NCBI GenBank assembly: GCA_019095985.1
Contig: CM032665.1
Span: forward strand, 44,696,409-44,760,408
DNA length: 64,000 nucleotides
From: Streblospio benedicti
Lineage: Eukaryota > Annelida > Polychaeta > Spionida > Spionidae
Direction of reading: 5' to 3'
Positions 21,906 through 34,655 of the stretch are shown in pieces (position 1 is the stretch's first letter; each line of letters starts with the position of its first letter). The translations under genes were made by a program, and so were the position numbers. The notes below the pieces were generated by a model. The model was not told where the DNA came from. It was given only the letters and a program-made list of their open reading frames with translations, and did not search any database.

Positions 21906-22920
21906 TTTTTTACTTTATTTAAACTTTTATTGTATCTAAATCCATGTTACATTATATATAATTTATTGCTGCAGTTTCAATGTAATTATAGTACATTCTC
22001 ACCACTTTGCCGCTCATTCTTGATTCTAAAAGTTGAAGACTCGTGCGAGATATGTGTTTATCACTACTTTGCCGATCATGTGGTGCAGAAATGGTAAACA
22101 CCATCAAGTTAAATAATATTGTTAGCGTGGTGAGAGAAAGAGCATTGGTATTTTATAGTTGTTATATCAGCCTATCTATGCCCTTGTGGTATCTTTGCCT
22201 GATACTACTCGTACATAGATATGCTGATCGCAACACTAAATTGTATCGTTACCCTTATAATATCTAGTCCACAACTACATAAATGATGCCTCTACCACAT
22301 TTCTCTTGTCAAATGGCTGGTATCAGTATGTTTGAGGGTTGCTGATACCATATCATTAAATGTACAGTTATAATTGTTTGTGTAAAAAAAGCCGCATCAG
22401 GCTGATCTGACCTCCCCGTGGTGTGCAGAAGTGAACAAACTTTCTCATGTTTGGCTAACTGAGATCAGCAAAACTTCTTAGAAATTTCATGTAAGGTTGA
22501 AATCAATCTAAGAAATTTCAAATTTGTATTTTTTTGCTTTAATGTGTCTAAAGTTCATTTAATCTTGCAGGCATTGTTTAACTTGTTTCCAGCTACTTTC
22601 CCTTATTCTATCCACACATGTCTTTCATCACCAATTTCAATCCCTTTATAAAAAAGGTAAAAGTAGTCAATACTCTCAATAGAGAACAATGTTAATATTA
22701 TTACTTAAATGTCAATTAAAAATTATAAGTGCATACAGAATTTTGCATTTTTTATAGGGTGAAATATCTATTCAAAAAGTAATCAATATAATTACCAGTA
22801 GTTTTGTTTATTGAATATAAATAAAATTTGCATTTTTATAAAATCTATTCTTTTTGCAATGTGTAATAATGCAATGATAATTAAAATTAATACATATTTT
22901 TCAAATATTTTTTTCTATAC
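21906..22920. other. No gene seen
   Basis: AT-rich spacer. GAGAGATATG-type and CACTACTTTGCCG phrases are repeated near 22000 and 22060. T-rich sequence at 22895-22921 ends in TTTTCTATACAG, a good 3' splice site for the next entry. Confidence 0.4.
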
Positions 22921-22921
22921 A

Positions 22922-23505
22922 GGTCTACGATCGTTTGAAGCCCATGGGAATATGTCTGAGTTACGAAAGAACAACATTACTCAGAGATCTTCTGAGGGGC
23001 AACTTCGATGCCATTATTATAGGGCAAGTGTCGTTAAAACTGCGAGCGGAATATTCCAAAAGTTTTCTGTCTGTAAATTATGGAAAATATACATGTTTTA
23101 TATAGAGGCCATCAAGGCAGGAAAGACAATAAGATTTGTGGGTGACAATGTGAATTTGAGAGTTGGTGTCAGGGACGAAAGAGCCAATCGTCATGGTAAG
23201 ATGCTGCACTACTTTGGATCGGCTGTCCTTGTGTATGGCAAAATGAGCCACTTCGACAATTTGCCAAATGCTGAACCGCAATGAGATAGTAACACCTTCG
23301 GTCCTTTAGATATTTTGCCAACACAGCATGAAGTAGACCAGCTGATTGAGGACTCTGCATATCTTTGTATGAAGGTAGCAATACAGCACATTGCATATTT
23401 TCAATTCCTGAAAGGTAAACTTCCAGCCAGGCTGACAGATTCTTATAGTACTAAACTTGTTGAGAAGACGATGGTTATTCCATTGACTGTTCTGCCCAAA
23501 ATTTA
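22922..23505 (+). pseudogene. Broken VGDNVN-family gene
   Basis: A splice acceptor TTTTTTTCTATACAG leads into VYDRLKPMGICLSYERTTLL and FDAIIIGQVSLKLR. In another frame come YIEAIKAGKTIRFVGDNVNL, RVGVRDERANRHGKMLHYFG and FDNLPNAEPQ. After an in-frame TGA the same frame continues LDILPTQHEVDQLIEDSA, FLKGKLPARLTDSY and KTMVIPLTVLP, to a stop at 23503-23505. VGDN-N--V--R---R--K-LHYFGSAV followed by a DFLPT block is a repeated family of uncharacterised animal proteins, possibly DUF6589-like and probably transposon-borne. One frame change near 23085 and one stop near 23282 (TGA where CGA would be expected, a CpG-type change) show that it is dead. Confidence 0.55.
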
Positions 23506-23509
23506 GACA

Positions 23510-24735
23510 AAAAGAGTGTTTGTGTCAACTGACAAAACTAATAGGTTTTACTGTTATGTATTGTGCATGGGCTTTGGCTGGCCTGTGGTTCGACCTCAAT
23601 AATTAACTGGGGCCATTGTACATATTGACCCTAGCTGAGATTAGTAAGGCGAACAAAAATGTTGGTTATGCAACTAATTAAGTGTGTAAATGATACACAC
23701 GTGGTTTTGATTATATGCTGCAACCTTCCTTTGTGATAACATGCGTTTATTGTGGCTTTTTTTTACTATTTTTTTTATATTTTTGTATATTTACTATATA
23801 TTTGTATGTATACCAATGTAGTTGTTATAGCCATTCTTACTTGTTTTGTGACATTTATTCTTGTTAATAATGTAGTTGTTAGCCGAGATTATAAGCTGAC
23901 GACTACACCAATTACCCTAATATATATGCATGTAGAAAGTAACTGTTGTTCAATTGTATTGATTAGAATAAAAAGTTAGATAACAACCATAAATAATCTC
24001 ATTCTTATTGTTCTCATTATTCTCTTCTTCACTGGTTTCAATCTTTCATAGTATAAGAATTGACTCGTGAATACTCGTGATTTAACGCTCGTGAATGACC
24101 ACTCGTTTGCCAGCCAAAAACAAGCGCCCGCTTTGGGTCATACACGGCCCGTGTAGACTCGTGAATGGTCACTGATTGAGTGTCCAGCATTATGATATCA
24201 TATTTGAATCATTCCCCTGGTTATCACAGGGGTCCATACCCCTCTCCCCGCCCCCACCCCCCTCCCCCCCAAAAAAAAGAAAAAAGAAAATGCAATAAAT
24301 GACGAATGATAAATGACGAATCTGATTAAATAAAACTGTTTCACCAAACTTGCACATATTTTCCAAATATGGCTGTGAAAACAGCATGTGACCCCAGAAC
24401 TATATTTGAATCATTGTGCCACTGAGTGGCAAATTGACCCCCCACCTACTCCCCCCCCACACACAAAAAATGGAATAAAGTTTTTTTTTTAATATATTTA
24501 ACATTAACTTTACCACCTTTTACCACAACTTATTTGGCTGTCACATTATGATATCATTTTTGAATCATTCCCCTTGGTGCCTAGCATTGTTTCATTATTC
24601 ACCAGGGCACCTCTCACTTAATTTTAAAGCCAAATTTACGCATGCAGGTGAGCGATATTAGGACCCTTATGGTCCTCTTGTTGTTTTTTGGCCCGCCCCC
24701 ACACCTCCTATAGATCCGTCCCTGTTTTGAACATG
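23510..24735. other. No gene seen; repeat debris
   Basis: CTCGTGAAT repeats at about 24065-24165. Two similar blocks, 24185-24300 and 24395-24480, share ATTTGAATCATT followed by C-rich runs and A-runs. A third ATGATATCATTTTTGAATCA lies near 24546. These look like copies of one small repeat. Confidence 0.4.
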
Positions 24736-24741
24736 TGAGAA

Positions 24742-25118
<377 letters not shown>

Positions 25119-25129
25119 AATGTGCATGT

Positions 25130-26035
25130 AATAAAAACATAACTTTTTTATCTGTTAATATTATCTAACACAGTCAGAATTATTGTATGAATGTATTTGT
25201 AACACAGAAAGATCATGAATTGAAAAAGAAAATCACATGAAATGAAGGGGGTCAAATTGGATCCCGTTTGTGCTGATTAAGGTGTTTTGGTTAATGTACT
25301 GATGATATAGGGATGCAAGTGAACAGTGATATTGATTAATAAACATGTCTGCAGTTGCGCTAGTTGCAGGGAGTTGGGAAAGATATCGTTTGGCAAGATT
25401 GAATTGTGCGAATGACCTGGTGTGGATGATGACTCATCTGATCCTGCCTATTGGGGACTTAAGGTTATAAACATGAACGTTCATGCCATTATACTTATGA
25501 CTAGGAATATATCACACCATCCGAAACAAGCCAATATCATCTGATGCTAGTCAGCCATAGAGAAAACATAGCATGAGACCATCAGAAAACAACAATTGTC
25601 GTACCAAAAGTTAAGTCCCATGAACAGAAAACGTTTAAATATTGTAGCATTAAATATTGGAAGAGTCTACCTCTACCAATGCGAAAGTCAAACAGTTTGG
25701 TGTCTGTTAAACCAAAATGTAAAAAATACGGACCATTTTATAAAAGAGTAATAAGAATATAGTTGTTAAAAGTTTGTTGTTTTGAATAGTGTTTGCACCA
25801 GAACTGGCTGGCAAATTGTAAAATGAATCATTCAATGAACGATTATATACATATTTAGATATATATGTGGGGACAAGGAAAAAGTGTTTGGGAACAATGT
25901 TGAAAACGGGGTACATGTATTTGAAAAGAGAACAGATGAAGGTCATGCTTCGGTTTTCTTGCATCTCTTTATTTATCATTCATATCACAACTAGTTTAAC
26001 CTACATTTGTGGGAATTATTTTTTATGAAAAACAG
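25130..26035. other. No gene seen
   Basis: AT-rich spacer. The minus-strand frame at 25707-25979 is not recognisable. Confidence 0.4.
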
Positions 26036-26040
26036 ATATT

Positions 26041-26135
26041 TATACAGTAAAACCTGTGTTATGAGGAGACCTGCACGAGAAGTGAAAAGTGTCCATATAA
26101 GACAAGTGTCCACATAGACAGGTTCCCCTTTAGCC
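26041..26135. mobile_element. pogo/Tigger-like terminus
   Basis: TACAGTAAAACCTGTGTTAT then GAGGAGACCTGCACG and repeated GTGTCCATATAAG / GTGTCCACATAGA. CAGTAAAACCT resembles pogo-type ends flanked by TA. The other end was not found. Confidence 0.4.
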
Positions 26136-26594
26136 TGTGTTTAACTGGCATCCTCACAGGACTTCAAATTTGACTATGAAATTCGAAAGATGGCGTACGT
26201 CTCGGTAGTCTCCTCGGGCGACACTTTTTCAGAACCGCAACAAAAGTAGATGACGGCTATCAGTATCACAATAAAAATCACAATCGCGACCACACCCCCG
26301 TCGTTCATGATGCTGAAACATAAACAGGCGGCCTACTTTAGGTGGTGGAACAGAAAGTATAGCTTTGTAACATTATAAACAATGCCACGGGATTTCAAAC
26401 ACAACTATAGAACACATTTCACATAGCGCCCGCTATGCTTCCTCGGACGTGATGTGGTAGCCCTAAAATGGGCGGGGTTACGAGGATACCCCTCTCAGAG
26501 CACAGGGTCTCGTGCCAAAGACAGCTCTCTCGTCACATGACACACTAGATATGCGTGGTGGACGCTGCGTGAAGTGTCAGTGTAAGGGAACGAG

Positions 26595-26890
26595 GGGTGG
26601 CGTTCATTTTTGGGGGCTCGTAGAAAAAGTTAACCGACCCCCATCAACATTTTAGAAAGTTGAGTGACCCCCCCACCTGGTAAAGAAAAAGTCCTCTCTA
26701 TAGTCATTGCATTACTAAAAGAAAATATTTGAAAAAATATACCGCAGCGTGATAAAAAAAAGTTCAGTCACACCCCCTCCCGACGAAAAAAAGGAATCAG
26801 AAAAGTTGGACACCCCCCTCCACCTTTTTGGACGACCCCCTCCTGTATCATTATGATCGGGGATCAATTCAGCATTTGATTGGTTTAAAT
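26595..26890 (+). repeat. GGGGGCTCG repeat, copy 1
   Basis: CGTTCATTTTTGGGGGCTCG, AGAAAAAGTTAACCGACCCC, AACATTTTAGAAAGTTGAGT, TACTAAAAGAAAATATTTGA and GATAAAAAAAAGTTCAGTCA, then C-runs to about 26890. The same order recurs at 31045-31345, so this is a dispersed element with C/G runs at several places. Confidence 0.7.
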
Positions 26891-28950
26891 TTGGGGTAGG
26901 AGTGATGTTCAAAAAATTGTCGAGAAAAAATTAATAGCCCCCTTTGTGAAAAACTTGTCATGTTTGGCAATTTTTCATGTGACAAAAATTGATGACACCC
27001 CAGGTGATTAACCTCATAAGTTAATGGATTCATTGTCAGTTCATTAGAATCCTATTTGATGGATAGCCATGATATGAAAAAACAATAATTTTTAGTACAG
27101 AATCTCTAAAAAAAAATACTTTTCAATCATATGTGAAAAAAGCCACGCCCACTTTAAATAATAACACAAAGTGTGTGTCATCAAAATTGCCCCCCCTCCA
27201 AACATTGTGACAAAAGTTCATGGCCCGTCCCAAAAATACCCCACCCTTAAATACTGAACTATTTTATATATGATCGCTCCATGTGTTTGCGTTTTCTTTT
27301 TGAGCAGTTTAGATTGGTTTATGATTTAAGGTGGGTGTGTAATGTTCAAAAGTCATTGTCATTAGTGGACTTTGGTAGACAAACTACCGTGGACAAACTT
27401 GACATGTTTGGGAGGTCAGCTTCATTAATTTTAAATTGATTAGTTAACTAGGTGATTAAGACAAGTAATTGTAATATAGAACTCGAAAGCAATACTTTTC
27501 AATCATACTTTTCTACTATAGCCACGCCCACTTTACAATAATAATACAACGTTGTAATATCATCAACTCACTTATTTGAAACTTCAAACTGTTGTGATGT
27601 TTTAGAACTGAACCAATATCAACATGTCTACCATCATGTGTCTAGCATCAGGTACTATTTTGATTGAATATTCACCAAAATGTTTGAACTTTACTTTTGA
27701 ACAGAACACATAAGCTGACAACTTCTCTCGAAGGTTTCATCAGTCTGCCACCAATCCGCCTGTTCATCACGTGATGGTGGTGTGACGTCATCAGCAGCGG
27801 TCAGGAGGATATTCACAGATATCATATAAACAGCTTCAAACATTTGCAGGACAGGAAAGTGTAAAAGTAGTGATTAAAGCACTCACCCTTAGTTGAAATT
27901 TATAATATTCCAGAAAATAATATAATTGAGAGACTCTTTTTTTTTCCAGATTTCCGTTTGGAGTTGTTGAGTTAGCTTTGTGAAAGGCAGGATTATCTAT
28001 ATAAAATTCTGTTGAAATGTTGCATGTAATTTCTTATGGACATTGCATGTGTTTTAGCGGACCACAGACACAGTCTAATTGTCTCAGCTTAGCGAGATGA
28101 TAATCTTGACATTGATATTTGATCAATGCAGCATAAGAGTCAGTCTAACATACTGTGTATATGCATAGGTTAAAATGTCTAGTTTCTTTACATATTGTTC
28201 TATTAACAAATGTTTTGCTCTCTCAAATATTCAGGACGGACAGGAAAAGCAATTGAATTCCAAATAATAGAAGTTCTGTCTGATTTCTTTATTCTACTTT
28301 CTTGACTTTGATTCTACTTTCGCCAGGGAATTTTCCTGTAAACTAGCCAAACCTATGGTCGACCCGGTGTTGCTCAATTTAGTTCAACTTTGACCTACTG
28401 AATCACTACCATTAACATAATTTTTGTACATCCTGAAAATAGTTCCAAATAATTTTGAATAATACAGTGCTTTCTTCATATCAATAGCTATCACAATTTA
28501 CACAGTACAACATTGCGGTAAAAAGATAGTGGAACATGGAACATAGGGGTAAAGAATAGTGGAACATGGATCTTAGGACCCCTGTGTCACCCCCCCCCAG
28601 ATCTTATATACAAATTATACATAGCTACAAACGTTTGTCGAAAAGTAATGTTTAAACGTAGTAAATTGTAAATTGTGATAGCTGTTGCTATGACGAAAGT
28701 ACTATTTATATGAATTAACACAGCTAATAAATTTGTTCAACAAATAATTTTAGTTTGTAAATAACATATCAGTAGAAATGCTCGACTTTTGTGTACAATT
28801 ATTGAAATGTGTAACACAGGACACGGCAATATTCAGCTTATAATGATTGGCAGCAGAATTAACTGTTTAATATTATGACACATATTATGACAACATTGTG
28901 ACACCATGTACACCACGAGGTGTTGGCGTGCTGTTTAAAGATGCAAATTT
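26891..28950. other. No gene seen
   Basis: AT-rich spacer with C-rich patches. CTTTTCAATCATA...AGCCACGCCCACTTTA occurs near 27120-27160 and again near 27500-27535, so there is an approximate internal repeat of about 375 bases. GTGGAACATGG occurs three times at 28516-28570. Confidence 0.4.
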
Positions 28951-28960
28951 TAAACAAGAG

Positions 28961-29166
28961 CAGGGCCGTAGCCAGGATTGCAAAACAGAGGAGGCAATAT
29001 ATTGGGCGAGGGTGCAGACAAGCACCGTAGGCATGGGGGGTTCAAGGCATGCCCTCGCCTCCCCTCCCTCCAAAGAAAAGTTTTGAATTTAGACCCTTTT
29101 TGAAAGTGATCTCCAAAAACAGAGGAGGCAGTTACCTCCCCTGCCTCATATGTAGCTACGGCCCTG
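28961..29166. mobile_element. 206-bp MITE with CAAGAG target duplication
   Basis: Starts CAGGGCCGTAGC and ends GCTACGGCCCTG, a perfect 12-bp terminal inverted repeat. Inside, AGAGGAGGCA occurs near both ends. CAAGAG lies directly outside each end, at 28955-28960 and 29167-29172. It has no coding capacity. The termini look like a cut-and-paste DNA transposon, but a 6-bp duplication does not fit hAT (8 bp), so I leave the superfamily open. Confidence 0.8.
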
Positions 29167-29186
29167 CAAGAGTTTATGCAACTGAT

Positions 29187-29400
29187 TAGTGCTCCTGTGG
29201 CCAAGTGGATAGGTCGTGGGCTTCGTGGGTTCGATTTCTGGGTGTTGTGCAAACTGCTCCGTGGTAAAATAGATACAGGTCAGGCAAGTGAATGCTGATA
29301 TTAATTGATAAGCACGTATTGCGCTAAGGGGTAAGAGAGTTGAGAAAGATGTAGTGCGATAGGGGTGCCGATGACCTGGTAAATAAAATAAAATGTAAAT
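29187..29400 (+). mobile_element. tRNA-derived SINE
   Basis: The head TGGCCAAGTGGATAGGTCGT (A-box like) and GGGTTCGATTTC (B-box like) is followed by GTGCAAACTGCTCCGTGG, TACAGGTCAGGCAAGTGAA and GCCGATGACCTGGTA. The same body occurs in reverse at 29440-29770 and 54985-55320. Confidence 0.65.
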
Positions 29401-29404
29401 GTCT

Positions 29405-29775
29405 GGTTTATAGCCTTGATCCAAGTTTTTGATTTCACGACTTAACAATTTACACCAGGTCATTGGCACATTCAATGATCAGCAATTGATCATTTCTCAT
29501 ATTCTTGCATCGGCAGCACATTCAGCGCACAATGCTAATCACTCACACACTCTTTCAACCCAATGAGCTTACATGTACCTAATTAATGTGTAGGTGCCAC
29601 GGAGCAGTGTGCAACTGTTTAGGGATGGGTTTGCTCAACACCACCAGACCCGACTGGGAATCGAACCCATGACCTTCTGGTCACGAGTCCAACTCCCTTA
29701 CCACTCGGCCACGGTGTAACTGTGACCAGTAGTCGGATCCTGCAAAGCGGGATCCGAAGTCCATAAACCAGACAT
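29405..29775 (-). mobile_element. tRNA-derived SINE, reverse copy
   Basis: On the minus strand the head is AGTGGTAAGGGAGTTGGACT, CGTGACCAGAAGGTCATGGG and TTCGATTCCCAG, followed by GTTGAGCAAACCCATCC, TTGCACACTGCTCCGTGGCA and a tail with TGCCAATGACCTGGTGTAA. It lies tail to tail with the plus copy, so the pair can fold into a long hairpin. Confidence 0.7.
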
Positions 29776-29779
29776 TTAC

Positions 29780-30335
29780 ATATTTTATCATGATTTTAGA
29801 ATGTACATGATGTATAGGGAGGCTTTTCATCATGTTTAGATGCTTCAAGTTTAAATCAATTACATGTAATATAAAGGTATTACGCACTTCTAAATATTCC
29901 TGGATATGTTATTGAAAATAATGTATTTAGAAAACAAATGCTGTTTCCAAATAAAGATTCAATTTCCTGAAAATGTGATCTCATCGCCTGAAAGCACTTG
30001 ATTTGATCGCTATCAGACTATGAGACTCTCACCAGCGTGGCATTTTATTGGTGTAATATTGTTAAGCCAAACAAGAGGGGTCAGCATAGGAGTCAATTAC
30101 TTGAGAAAGTTATTTTTTATTGCTGGTTCGGGGGGTATCATGTATTATGACGCGGGGAAGGTGTTTAAAAATGAAACTATAATGTGATTTTGGACTTCAT
30201 AGATTAAATTAATCTTCTTATTATGGTATTATTAAGATAAAAACTTGTAATATTCATCAACAATGGGGAAACTTTCATAACGGAAAAAAGGTGTATAAGC
30301 ATAATTAACTCCAATTGTTTGTAAGGCTTTATTTA
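29780..30335. other. No gene seen
   Basis: AT-rich spacer. Confidence 0.4.
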
Positions 30336-30349
30336 TAAACATAGACTAC

Positions 30350-30590
30350 AGGTCCTATTAAATAGATATACTTTTTTTTGCCAACTAGACCCATCACTAT
30401 ACCCTTGTAAAGACATGGTGGCGACATGGTACCGACCACTACAAAAAGGTGACCCATAGAAATGGGGGTTAGACCCGTAGATATACTAAAATCACAAAAT
30501 TTAGACCCATCACTATACCTGAGAAGTCTGAAAAGGTGACCCATAGAAATGGCACACCCGTACTACCCGACATATAGTAAGACACCCCCC
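30350..30590. repeat. Two-copy tandem repeat, about 120 bp
   Basis: TAGACCCATCACTATACC, then a variable stretch, then AAAAAGGTGACCCATAGAAATGG, occurs at about 30387-30465 and again at about 30501-30553. Minus-strand frames give a repeated PISMGHLF phrase, which follows from the repeat and is not evidence for a protein. Confidence 0.65.
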
Positions 30591-31044
30591 TGCCCCCCGA
30601 TCCTAAATGTAATCGTTTTTGTCTGCTGTAGACATACTCGTTGAACGGTTCTGTTCTGTTCTGTAGTTGCAAATCCCGGCTCTTGTGACTTGAATGCGTG
30701 AACGCGAGATACGCTTTGACCGAACCCTTTTAAAAAGGTACAAAGTGAAAGGATACCTATATAATAAAAAACAATAAATATATACAGTGCATATAGAGGA
30801 AGTGTTCACGTTATGGGCACACCCATCGTAGAGTTCAATTTTACTCTGTTCTTGTAAACAAGCGTCGTAGGGTTGATTATTACGCATATTTCCATGGGAA
30901 CCCACACGTTTGATGTAATAGCAGAACGTAGTCAGAGATAACAAGCTAGAGATTGATTGGCTATATGTTTACTTCATCAAACGATAAGTTTTAATAGTAA
31001 TATTTTACTGAAGAACATTAGTAACTATAATTCAGCCAACCTGT

Positions 31045-31345
31045 TAAGGGGTGGGGGTCATCCATTTTGGGGGGCTCGAAGAAAAAGTTAACCAACCCCC
31101 CATCAACATTTTAAAAAGTTGAGTGAACACCCACACCCCCACCACCACTAAAGCAAAACTTCTCTACATATTCATTGCATGCTTGGACAATTGGACAATT
31201 ACTAAAAGAAAATATTTAAAAAATATACTGTAGCATGATAAAAAAAGTTCAGCGACCCCACAAAAGGAATCAGAAAAGTCGAACGACCCCGCCCCCTTTT
31301 TGGACGACCCCCCCCCCCCGCCCCGGTATCATTATCTATGATCGT
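31045..31345 (+). repeat. GGGGGCTCG repeat, copy 2
   Basis: Matches 26595-26890 in order: ATCCATTTTGGGGGGCTCGA, AAAAAGTTAACCAACCCCC, AAAAAGTTGAGTGA, ACTAAAAGAAAATATTTAAA and AAAAAAAGTTCAGCGACC. It contains an extra CTTGGACAATTGGACAATTA (TTGGACAA twice) absent from copy 1. Confidence 0.7.
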
Positions 31346-31664
31346 TCCCTAAGTGGTGTTTTCAATCGGTATTTTTACAGTATTCACAACTGCACCTGTG
31401 ACCTGCCCATAACGTGAGCAATATACAATGTATCATAAGTCGAAGGTGTACAGGTGGAAAGGATCAAAATAGAAAAATATAATGCTTGTTGGACGAATTT
31501 AGTACTGAATTATTGATGAAAAAGATAGAACATGAACTATGCTTTAATTATCTGTTAAAATATCATATATGTATTCATTAATTATGAAGGAAGTTACATA
31601 GTAAGTGGGAAGTTTTGGCAAACTGCCCAAACGTGAGCTCTTCCTCTACACACTACACAATCCA

Positions 31665-31875
31665 GACATAGGCGCCCCCAGGATTTCTAGAAAAAGGGTG
31701 TGTGTGGGGGGGGGGGCACAACCCAAACAAAAACTAATTTACTAAGAAAATTACTAAAAAATCAATAACGGGCAATCAAATCTCATCAAATCTCCCTAGA
31801 ACTTCATGTTTTGAAATTCTAAGGGGGGGGGGGGCTGTCCTCCCTCCCCCTGGGGCACCTATGACAGATATACAC
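31665..31875. mobile_element. MITE-like element, GGCGCCCCCAGG ends
   Basis: ATAGGCGCCCCCAGGATTTC at the left and CCCCCTGGGGCACCTAT at the right are near-perfect inverted ends about 205 bases apart. G-runs lie next to both ends. Clean target duplications are not seen. Confidence 0.55.
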
Positions 31876-31954
31876 AATACTGAATCTCTTATCCTTCATA
31901 GCATCATATTCATTCATCTCGTTTCTCCGAGCGTGTTTGGAGACCACCTGCTAA

Positions 31955-31990
31955 TATTTCACCGGGGTAAGCCGATGGGGTAACTCCTTC
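31955..31990 (-). repeat. Fragment related to the duplicated unit
   Basis: The reverse complement reads GGAGTTACCCCATCGGCTTA then CCCCGGTGAAATATT. It matches GTTACCCCATCGGCTTTACC...GTGAATATT at 35297-35330 and 39105-39140. It is a short inverted third copy just outside the duplication. Confidence 0.6.
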
Positions 31991-31999
31991 AAATGTTTT

Positions 32000-32547
32000 T
32001 CTGTTGATTATTTAAATGTCTGGTACTAAATTTCATGGATTAATAGGCATGTATAAACACTATACGTGTAGAGTTAGAATACTCACATTGAACGCAAGTC
32101 AAACTCATCAAAGAGCTCACAAATCGGGTTTTAAAATTTCCACATTTCCACAATGTAGCCCGATTGGTTCAGTCAAATTGTTGCCCGTAACTGCAATAAA
32201 TTGTCACATCATGACAATATAATATACTTTTTGCATTAGTTTTTGTTTCATATGAAGCCAATGCATTTACTCTTTGAGAGATATGTTACTAAACTATTTG
32301 CTCATGTCTTGAAGTTATTTAAAGGTGAGGACGCTGTGATAATCCTTTTGATTGATAATAATTTCACTCTAATAATCATATATAATTATTAGTGACACAT
32401 AAGTAATATTTGTAAACTGTTTGATTGTAAGATATATGGGTAAATTAAAGAAGAGCACATATACTGCATAGAATTTTAAAAAAAACATGTTAATTACACT
32501 GAAGTAATTATTTGTTTGCATATTACAATATGATGATATGGAAGTGC
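32000..32547. other. No gene seen
   Basis: AT-rich spacer up to the left edge of the tandem duplication. Confidence 0.4.
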
Positions 32548-32591
32548 AAGACATCTCAATAATTATAAATGGTATTACTTGTGTGAACATG

Positions 32592-33890
32592 TGGTTCCAC
32601 TACACGTCCTGCCGTGTTCACATGGCCGACAGGACGGGATCCGTGACTGAGCTAAGTGCCCACGCGTAGGCACAGCCTCCTGGCTCCGACTCCACGGGGT
32701 CGACCTCCTCCTCGTTGTGCTGTTATGACGGACAGGTACACCTCACACCCAGGTTACTGCCACGTGCTGTGTGGGTGGTATGCAGACCCTGGTCTCACGA
32801 AAGGCCTCCTGCCGGAGGACTTCACACCAGTGCTGACACGTGTGACAGTTCCTTACTGAGCACGCTACGCAGGTCACAAGGTCCACGCAGTGTGATGAGG
32901 TAGCCACCGGCTAAGCCTCAAACATGGTTCACTGGGTGCCTTTTCTCCACAGGAGAATAATAATAATAATAATAGGCAAGTATTTACAGTGCCCGTATCC
33001 AAAGCATGCTCACAGACACTTTACAATAGATAAAACAAAAAAATACAGTAGAGTATATAAAAGTTAACAATGCAAAAATTAGAATAAAATTGATAACAAT
33101 GATTCTTTAAAAGTTAACCCTATAAAATTCTTCGAAGAGAAATGTCTTAAGTTCTTTTTTAAAAGTATTGATATTAGTGCATAGTCTAAGAGCAGTGGGT
33201 AGAGAGTTCCACATGATTGGAGCAATGTTTTTAAAATTCCTTTCTCCATAGGTTTTTGTCCGAAAGCGAGGTACCACTAAAAGATTTTTGTCATTCGATC
33301 GTGCAGATCTAACAGAATTTGGTTTGACTTTTAAGAGTTCCTTAATATATAAGGGGGCTTCATCGTGCAAACATTTAAAAACAAATAGTAATGTTTTGAA
33401 TTTAATTCTGGCTTTGACTGGCAGCCAGTGTAGTCCATACAGAATTTCTGTGATATGGCTATATTTTGGGAGACGGAGTACCATTCTGGCGGCAGCATTC
33501 TGTAAAATCTGAAGTCTCTGTGCTTGAACATCTGGCAAACCAAGATACAGGCTGTCATAAATGTCAATGCGTGATGTAATAAATGCATGGATTAGAGACT
33601 TAGTGGATTTTTCATCCAAATAGGTTGTCGGCTCTGCCTACTGCTGTCCGAAGCAGCCGGGTTAAGTCTCAAGCCCTGATGGCTTTCTCAGTACTGGTGG
33701 TAGTGTACTGAATCCCTAATCCTACAAGTGGCCATAGGGAACAAAACAATCTTACAGGTGTGTGTAACATGGGGATCTTAATACCTAGTCCAGTGCAACT
33801 TACTATTATTATATCCTAATTTATACTCAGTAACTGCGCACTGGACACCGTAACAGAACTATGGGTTTTGTTACACTTGCAGTAATAAGA
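32592..33890 (+). repeat. Family R repeat, copy R2, split by a LINE
   Basis: The left part is 32592-32956 and the right part 33623-33890. Stems at the end: GTGTAAC 33762-33768 with GTTACAC 33870-33876, and GTCCAGTGC 33788-33796 with GCACTGGAC 33838-33846. It is nearly identical to R3 except for the inserted LINE. Confidence 0.8.
32957..33622 (-). mobile_element. 5'-truncated LINE, 3' end only
   Basis: The minus strand is open for 170 codons from 33619 to 33107: STKSLIHAFITSRIDIYDSL, LQILQNAAARMVLRLPKYSH, LHWLPVKARIKFKTLLFVFK and YGERNFKNIAPIMWNSLPTA. This is the conserved C-terminal region of a CR1/L2/Jockey-type LINE reverse transcriptase. The 3' UTR ends in an (ATT)n tail at about 32957-32974 (as AAT on the plus strand). 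Comparison with copy B at 37363-37375 gives the empty site, so the insertion is younger than the duplication. The catalytic part was lost by 5' truncation at insertion. Confidence 0.85.
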
Positions 33891-34383
33891 GAACTGTGAT
33901 AAAATATCAATAATTTGATAATAAAATTTATATTAAAGAGACATGCACAGGTGACTTCCAGGGTATATGATGAATTTATGTCATGTAAATGGTACTTGCT
34001 AAGTCAGTTAAATATATACATTTTCAGCTATTTGTAATATTCCATTTCATGTAATTAGACCTTTTTTTAACTCTGGGAAGATGTTTTGTCCCCAAACATT
34101 GCTGATGTCAATATTATTATTCTAGCAGCCTTAATAAACATTGCGTACACGCAAATTTCGGCATGCGACGCACAAGTGATAAAGGCTACAGTCATATTTT
34201 TAGTTTTTCTTCTCTGTTTTAATCTATTTATATTTTTCTATCAAACACATGTTTATGATTGTAAAATTGGACGTTATTAGGTGCAACATGTCAAGTATAT
34301 AGAAAAATAAAACTTTTAAGTGAAATTGTCTGAGGAAGTGGTTGCTGTTCATGTCCCTGTTTAAAAGTTTAAATAGCTTTATT

Positions 34384-34655
34384 ATGTTTGCAATTTGTTT
34401 AATTTTAGACGACACAGATGGTCTCATTGTTGTTGTTTTAATATATGATTGTACAGTGACGATTAGATTACTGATATGGTTTACAAGAACTAATTCATAT
34501 ATTACATAAAGCACACATAAAATTGGAAATGAGAACATTAATTTACTTATATTGAGAGCACTCTGGTTGCATAATGTTATATAACTTGAAATTATATAAA
34601 AGTAACCATGATTTATTTATTAGGCAAAAGGGGGGTTCTTGGCGGGTTCCCTCCC
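34384..34655. other. Segment private to copy A
   Basis: Starts after AAATAGCTTTATTATG and ends before GATAAAACATT. Copy B has an unrelated segment of similar length at the same place (38168-38464). There is no coding signal. It ends in a G/C-run stretch. Confidence 0.6.
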
